The notes under the pieces: generated by a model
Seen by the model: only the letters and a program-made list of their open reading frames with translations
The model's database searches: none
What the model was told of the DNA's origin: nothing
Origin: Nocardioides pini
GTDB lineage: Bacteria > Actinomycetota > Actinomycetes > Propionibacteriales > Nocardioidaceae
DNA length: 64,000 nt
Reading direction: 5' to 3'
NCBI RefSeq assembly: GCF_026712185.1
Contig: NZ_JAPPUX010000001.1
Coordinates: 372,001-436,000, forward strand
Shown here: piece by piece, positions 43,784-50,881 of the stretch
Numbering within the stretch: position 1 is the first letter of the stretch
Layout of the letters: each line of letters opens with the position of its first letter
Program-made: the position numbers and the translations under genes

Positions 43784-44625
43784 TCCCGGTGCAGTTCGAC
43801 TACCTCGCCCCCACGTCGGTCGAGGAGGCCCTGGCCGCGCTCGGCGAGCACGGTGACGACGCGAAGATCATGGCCGGCGGGCAGAGCCTGCTGCCGGTCC
43901 TGCGGATGCGGCTCAACGCCCCGGAGGTCGTCATCGACCTCGGCGGCATCTCCTCCCTGCGGGGCATCCGCGACGACGGCGACGCCCTCGTGATCGGCGC
44001 CATGACCACCCACCACGACGTGCGCGACGACAGCCTCGTCAAGGAGCACGCGCTCCTGCTGTCGAAGGCCGCCGCGGAGGTCGCGGACTCGCAGATCCGG
44101 CACCGGGGCACCTTCGGCGGCGCGCTCGCGCACGCCGACCCCGCCGGTGACCTCGGCGCCCCGGCCCTCGCGCTCGGTGCGCAGTTCGTCATCGCCGGTC
44201 CGGGCGGCACCCGCACCGTCGAGGCGGCGGACTTCTTCGTCGACCTCTTCGAGACCGCCATCGGCGACGACGAGATCCTCGTCGAGGTGCGGATCCCCAA
44301 GCACACCGGCTGGGGAGCGCACTACGAGAAGTTCGTGCGCGTGGCCCACCAGTGGCCCATCGTCGCGATCGCCGCGACGGTGAAGGGCTCGATCGACGAG
44401 GCCCGCGTCGGGCTCACGAACATGGGGTCCACGCCGCTGCGGGCGACCGCCACCGAGCAGGCCCTCGCCGGCGCCAGCGCGACGGAGGACGGCGTACGGG
44501 AGGCGGCGCAGCTCGCCGCCGAGGGCACCAACCCGCCCTCGGACCTCAACGGCGCCGCCGACTACCGCCAGCACCTCGCGCGGGTGCTCACCGGCCGGGC
44601 CGTGCTCAAGGCGGCAGGGGCGTAG
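43780..44625 (+). CDS. coxM: molybdenum hydroxylase FAD-binding subunit (CoxM-like)
   Basis: A 281-residue flavoprotein. The FAD-binding motifs AGGQSLLPVLRMR (residues about 31-44) and TFGGALAHADPAGDLGAPALAL are typical of CoxM/XdhB. The C-terminal domain has LTNMGSTPLRAT. It takes electrons from the Fe-S subunit to an external acceptor such as quinone. GTG 43780 overlaps the coxL stop. The TAG stop is followed 2 bp later by the coxG GTG. Confidence 0.92.
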   Translation: MIPVQFDYLAPTSVEEALAALGEHGDDAKIMAGGQSLLPVLRMRLNAPEVVIDLGGISSLRGIRDDGDALVIGAMTTHHDVRDDSLVKEHALLLSKAAAEVADSQIRHRGTFGGALAHADPAGDLGAPALALGAQFVIAGPGGTRTVEAADFFVDLFETAIGDDEILVEVRIPKHTGWGAHYEKFVRVAHQWPIVAIAATVKGSIDEARVGLTNMGSTPLRATATEQALAGASATEDGVREAAQLAAEGTNPPSDLNGAADYRQHLARVLTGRAVLKAAGA

Positions 44626-44627
44626 GC

Positions 44628-45341
44628 GTGGAGCTGAACCACCGCTTCACCGTCCCGATCGGCGTCGAGGAGACCTGGGCGCACTTCAACGACATCGCCT
44701 CCGTCGCCGAGTGCTTCCCGGGCGCCCAGGTGACGGAGGCGGACGAGGACTCCTTCTCGGGGTCGGTGAAGGTCAAGCTCGGTCCGATCGCGCTGCAGTA
44801 CAACGGCAGCGGGACGTTCGTGGAGAAGGACGCCGAGGCCCACCGCTTCGTCGTCGACGCCAAGGGCAAGGACAAGCGCGGCAACGGCACGGCGGGGGCG
44901 AAGGTCACGGTCTCGATGGCCGACGCCGGGGGGTCGACCGACGTGTCGGTGGAGACCGACCTCGCGATCACCGGCAAACCGGCGCAGTTCGGGCGCGGGG
45001 TGATGCAGGACGTCTCGGACAAGCTGCTCGGGCAGTTCGTCACCTGCCTCGAGCAGCGGCTGGCGGCGCCCACCGAACCGCCCGCGACCACGGACTCGTC
45101 GCCGGCCGACGCCCCCGGGGAAGGGGTCGCGCCCCCACCCGCCCCGTCGGTCCCGTCTTCTCCGCCCCCGTCGGCCGCACCGCGTGCCGCGACCCCGCCA
45201 CCCCAGCCGCCGCCGCGCGAGCCCGAGGCGCTGGACCTCGGCAGCGCGGTGCTCCCGGTGCTCGCGAGGTCGTACTGGAGGCAGGCGCTGGCCGCCCTGG
45301 TGGTGCTCGTCCTGCTGCGGCGGCTGCTGCGGAGGTCGTGA
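44628..45341 (+). CDS. coxG: CoxG-like SRPBCC protein with C-terminal membrane anchor
   Basis: A 237-residue protein. Residues 1-145 form an SRPBCC/CoxG domain (HRFTVPIGVEETWAHFNDI, FPGAQVTEADEDSFSGSVKVKLGPI, and GRGVMQDVSDKLLGQFVTCLEQRL). A long Pro/Ala-rich linker follows (PPPAPSVPSSPPPSAAPRA). A hydrophobic helix (WRQALAALVVLVLLRRLLRR) is at the end. CoxG recruits CO dehydrogenase to the membrane. The tail anchor here fits delivery of electrons to the quinone pool. It ends at TGA inside TGATCA, where the convergent alkB gene also ends. Confidence 0.9.
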   Translation: MELNHRFTVPIGVEETWAHFNDIASVAECFPGAQVTEADEDSFSGSVKVKLGPIALQYNGSGTFVEKDAEAHRFVVDAKGKDKRGNGTAGAKVTVSMADAGGSTDVSVETDLAITGKPAQFGRGVMQDVSDKLLGQFVTCLEQRLAAPTEPPATTDSSPADAPGEGVAPPPAPSVPSSPPPSAAPRAATPPPQPPPREPEALDLGSAVLPVLARSYWRQALAALVVLVLLRRLLRRS

Positions 45342-45962
45342 TCAGAAGACGTTGAGCGGGCGGAACTGGACCGACAGGCGCGGTCCGGCGTGGGCGACTT
45401 TCGGCACGGCGTGCTCCCAGGTGCGCTGGCACGACCCGCCCATCACGACCAGGTCGCCGTGGCCCATGGTCAGCGCGATCGACGCACCCCCGCCGCGCGG
45501 GCGCAGCAGCAGCCGGCGGGGGTCGCCGACGCTCACGATGGCCACCATGGTGTCGGCGGTGCGACCGCGACCGATCGTGTCGCCGTGCCACGCCACGGAG
45601 TCGCGGCCGTCGCGGTAGTAGCAGCACCCGGCGGTCACGAAGGGCTCACCCAGCTCGGGGAGGTAGTGCTCGCTCAGCGCGTCGCGCGCCCGGGTGAGCG
45701 CCGGGTGGGGGAGCGGGTCGCCGGCGAGGTAGGTGTGCACCAGCCGGGGCACGTCGACCACCGCGTCGTACATCGCGCGGCGCTCGGCCCGCCAGGGGAC
45801 GTCCTCGACGAGTGCGGAGAACACGGTGTCGGGGTCGCACAGCCAGTTGCGCTGGACGTCGACCCACGCTCCGCGGGACAGCTGTCGACGCTCGGGGGAG
45901 AGCACCGCGGAATCCGCGGTGTCGTCGGCGAAGAGGGACGTCTGGAAGTCCACGAGGCCCAT
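45342..45962 (-). CDS. alkB: AlkB-family Fe(II)/2-oxoglutarate-dependent DNA repair dioxygenase
   Basis: About 206 residues. It removes methyl lesions from nucleic acid bases by oxidation. The iron-binding HxD is in SVAWHGDTIGRGR and the distal His in TWEHAVPKV. The 2-oxoglutarate Arg is in GPRLSVQFRP. The substrate-loop YYRDGRDSVAWH is typical of AlkB proteins. A perfect actinobacterial LexA box lies at 45976-45991, just upstream, showing SOS control. ATG 45962 is preferred because it is downstream of the operator and the family often starts M-x-x-DFQ; ATG 45995 would add 11 residues through the operator. It abuts coxG tail to tail. Confidence 0.88.
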   Translation of the reverse strand: MGLVDFQTSLFADDTADSAVLSPERRQLSRGAWVDVQRNWLCDPDTVFSALVEDVPWRAERRAMYDAVVDVPRLVHTYLAGDPLPHPALTRARDALSEHYLPELGEPFVTAGCCYYRDGRDSVAWHGDTIGRGRTADTMVAIVSVGDPRRLLLRPRGGGASIALTMGHGDLVVMGGSCQRTWEHAVPKVAHAGPRLSVQFRPLNVF

Positions 45963-45975
45963 GATACGCGAGATG

Positions 45976-45991
45976 TCGAACAACCGTTCGA
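45976..45991 (-). promoter_or_regulatory. LexA/SOS box upstream of alkB
   Basis: TCGAAC-AACC-GTTCGA is a perfect match to the actinobacterial LexA operator TCGAAC-N4-GTTCGA. It ends 14 nt before the chosen alkB ATG. It is 83 bp from the divergent GntR gene, which could also be affected. Confidence 0.85.
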
Positions 45992-46037
45992 ACATCAAGA
46001 AATCGTCAAGGGTTTACCACAGGCTTGGTCAATTTGC

Positions 46038-46050
46038 GGACCGCCGGTCC
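46038..46050 (+). promoter_or_regulatory. palindrome GGACCG-C-CGGTCC, possible GntR auto-operator
   Basis: A perfect 6-bp inverted repeat around one base lies 11 bp upstream of the TAGCCT -10 (46061-46066) of the GntR gene, where a repressor would block the promoter. Confidence 0.4.
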
Positions 46051-46060
46051 AGCCCAGTCC

Positions 46061-46066
46061 TAGCCT
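46061..46066 (+). promoter_or_regulatory. -10 element TAGCCT of the GntR gene
   Basis: TAGCCT ends 7 nt before the ATG at 46074, predicting a leaderless message. Confidence 0.45.
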
Positions 46067-46073
46067 GAGTGAC

Positions 46074-46796
46074 ATGGAACCCGTGGACCTCGTCGTCCCG
46101 CGCCAGCGGGCACTGAAGCACGTCCAGGTTCGCGAGCACGTGAGGGGCCTCATCGAGGCCCAGCCCCCGGGCTCGGCGGCCCCGTCCGAGCGCGAGCTCG
46201 TCGCCCGCTTCGGCGTGGCGCGCATGACCGTACGCCAAGCGCTCGACGCCCTCGTCGCCGAGGGTCTGCTCGAGCGGATCCCCGGCCGCGGCACCTTCGT
46301 CGCGCAGCCGCCCCGGACCGCCGGCAGGCTCACCTCGTTCACCGAGGAGATCCGCCGCCGCGGCATGCTGCCGGAGTCGCAGACGCTCCTCGCCCGCGTC
46401 GAGCAGGCCGGCCCCGGCGTCGCCCGCGCGCTCGACATCTCGCCGGGTGACCCGGTGCTCCACTGGCGCCGCCTGCGCCGCGCCGACCAGGCCATCGTGT
46501 GCGTCGAGGACGCCTACCTCAACGAGGTGCTGCTGCCCGGCTTCCTCCAGCACGGCACGCCCACCAGCCTCTACGAGGCGCTCGCCGCCCGCGGCCTGCG
46601 CCCGACCGAGGTCGAGGACTCCATCAGCGCCGACCGGGCGAGCGCCGACGAGGCGGCGATCCTCGACATCGACGAGGGCGACCCGGTCCTGCGCCACGCC
46701 CGCCGCGCCGTCTCCGACGGCCGCATCGTGGAGGTCTCCCGCACCTGCTACCGGCACGACCGGTTCACGGTCTACCTCCAGCTCAACGACCGCTGA
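46074..46796 (+). CDS. GntR-family transcriptional regulator with UTRA domain
   Basis: A 240-residue regulator of the HutC subfamily. The winged helix-turn-helix is at residues about 15-80 (SERELVARFGVARMTVRQALDALVAEGLLERIPGRGTFV). The UTRA ligand domain follows (LTSFTEEIRRRGMLPESQ, then GDPVLHWRRLRRADQ and the ending DRFTVYLQL). UTRA domains bind small sugars, histidine derivatives or fatty acids. The ligand here is unknown and no obvious target enzyme is adjacent. Its 3' end overlaps the convergent HD-domain gene by 14 bp. Confidence 0.88.
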   Translation: MEPVDLVVPRQRALKHVQVREHVRGLIEAQPPGSAAPSERELVARFGVARMTVRQALDALVAEGLLERIPGRGTFVAQPPRTAGRLTSFTEEIRRRGMLPESQTLLARVEQAGPGVARALDISPGDPVLHWRRLRRADQAIVCVEDAYLNEVLLPGFLQHGTPTSLYEALAARGLRPTEVEDSISADRASADEAAILDIDEGDPVLRHARRAVSDGRIVEVSRTCYRHDRFTVYLQLNDR

Positions 46797-47376
46797 GCCC
46801 CTCGAGCCCCGCGAGCTCGCGCTCGAGGTTCGCGCGTGCGGCCTGCGCCCACAGCTCCCGCGCCTGCGGAGTGCTGAAGAGGTGCGCCCTGCCCACGAGG
46901 TCGCGCAGCACGGCTGCGCGGCCGGCGCGGAAGTCGTCGTCGCCGACGCGGGCGAAGTCCGCCCGCACCCCGGCCACGTAGACGTCGTACCGCTCGCGCG
47001 GGGCGGCCAGGATGCCGAGGTCGGCGTCGCTGAGGGCGGCGGCCGAGGGGTCGTCCCCGGCCGGTCGGTGGTCGGCGGTCATCCGCACGAGCCGGGCGAC
47101 GCCGTCGGCGTACGCCGCCGGCAGCGCGCGCTCGGCCCAGCGGGCGGAGCGCTCCTCGTCGTCGGGCGCCCCGTCGTAGACGGCGTCGTGGAACCACGCG
47201 GCCAGGGCGACGAGGGTCGGGTCGAAGGAGGCACCGGCCGCCGCGAGCAGGTCGAGCCGGTCGAGCACCTCCTCGAGGTGTCGCAGGTCGTGGTAGCCCG
47301 ACCGGTCCCAGGCGTCGAGCAGGTCGTCGCGGAGCGCGTGGTGGTCGGCCAGGGGCCAGCGGTCCGCGAGGCTCAC
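46783..47376 (-). CDS. HD-domain (predicted metal-dependent phosphohydrolase) protein
   Basis: A 197-residue protein with HD-superfamily signs: YHDLRHLEEVLDRLDLL near residue 33 supplies the first His, AAWFHDAVYDGAPDDEERSA the HD pair, and RMTADHRP a later His. Members act as phosphohydrolases on nucleotides, but the substrate is not evident. GTG 47376 overlaps the stop of the upstream MpaB-type oxygenase (GTGA), so it is the second gene of a two-gene operon. Confidence 0.8.
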   Translation of the reverse strand: MSLADRWPLADHHALRDDLLDAWDRSGYHDLRHLEEVLDRLDLLAAAGASFDPTLVALAAWFHDAVYDGAPDDEERSARWAERALPAAYADGVARLVRMTADHRPAGDDPSAAALSDADLGILAAPRERYDVYVAGVRADFARVGDDDFRAGRAAVLRDLVGRAHLFSTPQARELWAQAARANLERELAGLEGLSGR

Positions 47377-48239
47377 TGCGAGGTCGCCTGCTGCAGCTCG
47401 CGCGCCTCGGCGTGGCCGGCGGCCATCGCCCACCGGATCGTCCGGGTGGCGGCGGCACCGAGCACGCGGTTGGTGACCGGGGGCACGGGCGGCAGCCGCA
47501 GCTCGCGGCGCGCAGCCGCCGGCAGGAGGCCGATGGCGGCCGAGGCGAGGGCGAGGTAGCCCGGGCGCGCGGCCACCGGCAGGTCGGGGTGCAGCAGCAG
47601 GAAGCGGATCGCCTCCTGCGCCGCCGGCGTCCCGCGGAGCTCGGGAGCGTACGCCGCCAGGGTGGCGCGCAGGTCCTCCTCCGACCGCGGCGCACCCACC
47701 ACGCCGAGGTGCTCGGCCGCGACGGCGGTCTGGGCGACGTACTCGTCCCGCTCCGCCCCGACGAGGGGGCGGTGGCCGTAGCGGTCGTGCGCGACGAGGA
47801 AGCTGTGGATCTCGGCGGCGTGCACCCAGCCGAGCAGCTGCGGGTCCGAGGCGGCGTACGGCGTGCCGTCGGGCATCGTGCCGGTGACCGACTCGTGCGC
47901 CCGCTGCACGGCCCGGATCATCTGCAGGGCGTCCTGCTCGGCGCCGAAGGTCGTCATCGCGATGTAGGTCGACACCTGCGCGAGCCGTCCCCACATGTCG
48001 CCGCGGTAGCCGGAGTGGTCGGCCACACCCTGCATCGCCGCCGGGTGCAACGACTGCAGCATGACCGCGCGGATGCCGCCGACGAACATCGAGGCGTCGC
48101 CGTGGACCCGGCCGATGGGGGAGTCCGGGGCGAACCAGCGCGGGCCCGGAGTGCCGTGCACCCGTCGCCGGTTGCGCGGGCCGTCGGGGCCGGCGACCTT
48201 GCTGAACAGCTCGGCGCCGAGGCGGTCACGAAGGGTCAC
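47373..48239 (-). CDS. MpaB-family oxygenase (DUF2236)
   Basis: A 288-residue helical protein of the latex-clearing/MpaB family, haem-b oxygenases such as Lcp and MpaB. Conserved pieces are GRVHGDASMFVGGIRAVMLQSLHPAAMQGVADHSGY, MWGRLAQVSTYIAMTTFG, and the central LLGWVHAAEIHSFLVAHDRYG with candidate haem/iron His. Family members oxidise very different substrates, so none is proposed. GTG 48239 is chosen because TAGCCT (48247-48252) lies 7 nt upstream; upstream in-frame codons would place the start inside non-coding sequence. Confidence 0.78.
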   Translation of the reverse strand: MTLRDRLGAELFSKVAGPDGPRNRRRVHGTPGPRWFAPDSPIGRVHGDASMFVGGIRAVMLQSLHPAAMQGVADHSGYRGDMWGRLAQVSTYIAMTTFGAEQDALQMIRAVQRAHESVTGTMPDGTPYAASDPQLLGWVHAAEIHSFLVAHDRYGHRPLVGAERDEYVAQTAVAAEHLGVVGAPRSEEDLRATLAAYAPELRGTPAAQEAIRFLLLHPDLPVAARPGYLALASAAIGLLPAAARRELRLPPVPPVTNRVLGAAATRTIRWAMAAGHAEARELQQATSQ

Positions 48240-48246
48240 GCGCTCG

Positions 48247-48252
48247 AGGCTA
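48247..48252 (-). promoter_or_regulatory. -10 element TAGCCT of the oxygenase/HD operon
   Basis: On the minus strand TAGCCT ends 7 nt before GTG 48239, predicting a leaderless message. Confidence 0.42.
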
Positions 48253-48319
48253 GCCAAGCAGGCGAAGCGCGCGGACGTGACTACTGCGAGCAGATCGGCG
48301 TCATCGCCCCCGTCAGACG

Positions 48320-48460
48320 GTGCGCCAGCAGCGGGCACCGCACGGCATCGCCGCCGAGGTCGAGGTGATCCGGGCCGATCAGGTCAACGAGGCGTACGAG
48401 CGGGTGCTCGCCTCCGACGTGCGCTACCGCTTCGTGATCGACACCAGCACGCTGGCTTGA
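48320..48460 (+). pseudogene. remnant of a zinc-dependent alcohol dehydrogenase (C-terminus only)
   Basis: In the frame ending at TGA 48458-48460 the translation reads [20 protein letters not shown], then [16 protein letters not shown]. This is the standard C-terminus of medium-chain NAD(P)-dependent alcohol dehydrogenases. Upstream of about 48345 the similarity is lost, and there is no start codon or catalytic domain. It is a leftover of a deleted gene. The 385-bp gap 48240-48624 contains this remnant; from 48461 to 48624 I see nothing recognisable. Confidence 0.7.
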
Positions 48461-48624
48461 GCGGGGTCCGGCGCGTCGGACGACCACAACCTCCTCCGCG
48501 TGGGCTTCGCCCGCGGTGGGTGCGGAGGTCTGGCGGACTTCTGGTCGTTCGACGCGCCGTCGCGCGGCAACGACGGGTGCGGATCCGATGTCGTACGCCG
48601 CCACTCCCGGCGGTCGCTGCGGGC

Positions 48625-50271
48625 TCAGGCCTCGGCAGGCAGGTCGCCGGCGTCGACGATCCGGTAGGCGTAGCCCTGCTCGGCGAGGAACCGCTGCCGG
48701 TTCTGAGCGAAGTCGGCGTCGACGGTGTCACGCGAGACGATCGTGTAGAAGTGCGCGCTGCGGCCCTCGGTCTTGGGCCGCAGCAGGCGCCCGAGCCGCT
48801 GGGCCTCCTCCTGGCGGGAGCCGAACGACCCGCTGACCTGGATGGCCACCTCGGCCGAGGGCAGGTCGATGGAGAAGTTGGCGACCTTGCTGACCACGAG
48901 CAGGCCGATCTCGCCGGAGCGGAACGCGTTGAACAGGCGTTGCCGCTCCTTGACCGTGGTCTCGCCCTTGATCACCGGGGCGTCGAGCATCTCGGCGATC
49001 TCGTCGAGCTGGTCGATGTACTGCCCGATCACGAGGGTCGGCTGACCGGCGTGCTGCTGCACGAGACGTCGTACGACGTCGATCTTGGCGTGGGTGCACG
49101 AGGCGAGGCGGTAGCGGGTGTCCGGGTCGCTGGTCGCGTAGGCGAGCCGCTCACCGTCGGGCAGGCTGACGCGCACCTCGACGCAGTCGGCGGGTGCGAT
49201 GTAGCCCTGCGCCTCGATGTCCTTCCACGGGGCGTCGTAGCGCTTGGGCCCGATGAGGGAGAAGACCTCGCCCTCGCGCCCGTCCTCGCGCACGAGGGTG
49301 GCGGTGAGCCCGAGGCGGCGGCGCGCCTGCAGGTCGGCGGTCATCCGGAAGATCGGGGCCGGCAGCAGGTGCACCTCGTCGTACACGATGAGGCCCCAGT
49401 CGCGGGCGTCGAGGAGCTCGAGGTGCGGGTAGACGCCCTTCCGCCGGGTCGTCAGCACCTGGTAGGTCGCGATGGTGACCGGCCGGACCTCCTTCACGGC
49501 GCCGGAGTACTCGCCGATCTCGTCCGCGGTCAGGGAGGTGCGCGCGACCAGCTCGTCCTTCCACTGGCGGGCGCTCACCGTGTTGGTGACCAGGATGAGC
49601 GTGGTCGCCCGGGCGTGGGCCATCGACGCCGCGCCGACGATCGTCTTCCCGGCGCCGCACGGGAGCACCACGACGCCCGAGCCGCCGTCCCAGAACGAGT
49701 CGGCGGCCTCGCGCTGGTAGGGGCGCAGCGTCCAGCCGTCCTCGGCGAGGTCGATGTCGTGCGCCTCCCCGTCGACGTAGCCGGCGAAGTCCTCCGCGGG
49801 CCAGCCGAGCTTGAGCAGCGCCTGCTTGAGGTTGCCGCGCTCGCTGGGGTGGACCGCGACCGTGTCGTCGTCGAGGCGCGCCCCGAGCATCCCCGCCACC
49901 TTCTTCGCGCGGAGCACCTCCTCCAGCACGGGACGGTCGGTGGAGGACAGCACGAGGCCGTGGACCGGGTGCTTCTCCAGGCGCAGCCGCCCGTAGCGGC
50001 CCATCGTCTCGGCGACGTCGACGAGCAGGGCGTGCGGCACGGCGTAGCGCGACCAGGACAGCAGCGCGTCGACGACCTGCTCGGCGTCGTGCCCGGCCGC
50101 GCGCGCGTTCCAGAGGCCGAGCGGCGTGAGGCGGTAGGTGTGGATGTGCTCGGGGGAGCGCTCGAGCTCGGCGAAGGGGGCGATCGCCTTGCGGGCCTCG
50201 GCCGCCGCGGGGTGGTCGACCTCGAGCAGCAGCGTCTTGTCCGACTGGACGATCAGGGGGCCGTCGTTCAT
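48625..50271 (-). CDS. DNA repair helicase XPB (ERCC3-like)
   Basis: A 548-residue superfamily 2 helicase. The N-terminal XPB damage-recognition-like domain covers about residues 1-185. The motor then shows Walker A VVLPCGAGKTIVGAASM, the DEVH box LIVYDEVHLLPAP, motif III LGLTATLVREDG, and the second RecA domain with SGSFGSRQEEAQRLGRLLRP (motif VI). The RED-like residues are in LVREDGREGE. This is the archaeal/actinobacterial XPB, with 3'-5' helicase activity and a proposed role in excision repair. It starts 10 bp after the CGNR gene and is the last gene of that operon. Confidence 0.93.
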   Translation of the reverse strand: MNDGPLIVQSDKTLLLEVDHPAAAEARKAIAPFAELERSPEHIHTYRLTPLGLWNARAAGHDAEQVVDALLSWSRYAVPHALLVDVAETMGRYGRLRLEKHPVHGLVLSSTDRPVLEEVLRAKKVAGMLGARLDDDTVAVHPSERGNLKQALLKLGWPAEDFAGYVDGEAHDIDLAEDGWTLRPYQREAADSFWDGGSGVVVLPCGAGKTIVGAASMAHARATTLILVTNTVSARQWKDELVARTSLTADEIGEYSGAVKEVRPVTIATYQVLTTRRKGVYPHLELLDARDWGLIVYDEVHLLPAPIFRMTADLQARRRLGLTATLVREDGREGEVFSLIGPKRYDAPWKDIEAQGYIAPADCVEVRVSLPDGERLAYATSDPDTRYRLASCTHAKIDVVRRLVQQHAGQPTLVIGQYIDQLDEIAEMLDAPVIKGETTVKERQRLFNAFRSGEIGLLVVSKVANFSIDLPSAEVAIQVSGSFGSRQEEAQRLGRLLRPKTEGRSAHFYTIVSRDTVDADFAQNRQRFLAEQGYAYRIVDAGDLPAEA

Positions 50272-50281
50272 CGGGCGGCTC

Positions 50282-50848
50282 TCACGACGACGCCGCCGCG
50301 GCGCGGCCGGCGGCCGGTGGCCGGCTCACCTGCTCGGCGCGACGCCGGGCCCGGAAGGCCGCGACGTTGGCGCGCGAGGAGCACCGGTCCGAGCAGTAGC
50401 GGCGCGACTGGTTGGGGGAGGTGTCGACGAAGACGTGCTCGCAGCGGGGCTCCGAGCAGATGCCGAGGCGGGTGGCGCCGAGGTCGCAGACCAGGTTGGC
50501 CAGCCCCATCAGCGCCTCGCCGATCAGCAGCTCGGCGACCGACGCCGCGCGGTTCGCCACGTGCATGTGGAGGTTGTCGGGGTCGTGGTCGGAGATCATC
50601 GGCGTGACCGGGTGCTCGGCGAGGAGGGCGTTGAGCGAGCTCACCACCATCGCGACGTCGTCGACGTCGGAGGCCTCGAACACGGGCCGCAGGTCCGACT
50701 GGAACCTCTGCAGGGACTCGACGTCGCCCGCGACCAGCGAGCGGTGCAGCCACGAGCGGTCGGCGAGGTGGTCGCGCAGCGCCTCCTCGCCGGGCAGGTC
50801 GGCGTTGACGAGCGCCGCTGCGCGCTCGGCGTACCGGATGAAGTCCAT
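50282..50848 (-). CDS. CGNR zinc-finger domain protein
   Basis: A 188-residue protein. The N-terminal ABATE-like helical region covers about residues 1-110. The C-terminal zinc finger reads GICSEPRCEHVFVDTSPNQS and RRYCSDRCSSRANVAAFRARRR, with the usual CGNR replaced by CSSR. Such proteins are probably DNA-binding regulators. It lies between the helicase-associated and XPB genes. ATG 50848 is 6 nt after TAGACT (50855-50860), predicting a leaderless start, so it may have its own promoter inside the operon. Confidence 0.85.
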   Translation of the reverse strand: MDFIRYAERAAALVNADLPGEEALRDHLADRSWLHRSLVAGDVESLQRFQSDLRPVFEASDVDDVAMVVSSLNALLAEHPVTPMISDHDPDNLHMHVANRAASVAELLIGEALMGLANLVCDLGATRLGICSEPRCEHVFVDTSPNQSRRYCSDRCSSRANVAAFRARRRAEQVSRPPAAGRAAAASS

Positions 50849-50854
50849 CGTGCA

Positions 50855-50860
50855 AGTCTA
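50855..50860 (-). promoter_or_regulatory. -10 element TAGACT of the CGNR/XPB genes
   Basis: On the minus strand TAGACT ends 6 nt before ATG 50848. A weak TGAGCA -35 lies 18 bp upstream and overlaps the end of the helicase-associated gene. Confidence 0.45.
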
Positions 50861-50881
50861 CGGAGGCGCCCACGCGGGTGC

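Noticed and set aside
45963..45995. Longer alkB start at ATG 45995 or TTG 45998
   Set aside because: The added residues would be encoded by the LexA operator itself, and homologues usually begin close to the DFQ motif. Kept only as an alternative.
48461..48624. Small gene or RNA gene in the rest of the gap before XPB
   Set aside because: No frame with a start, ribosome-binding site and plausible protein was seen, and no tRNA-like cloverleaf.
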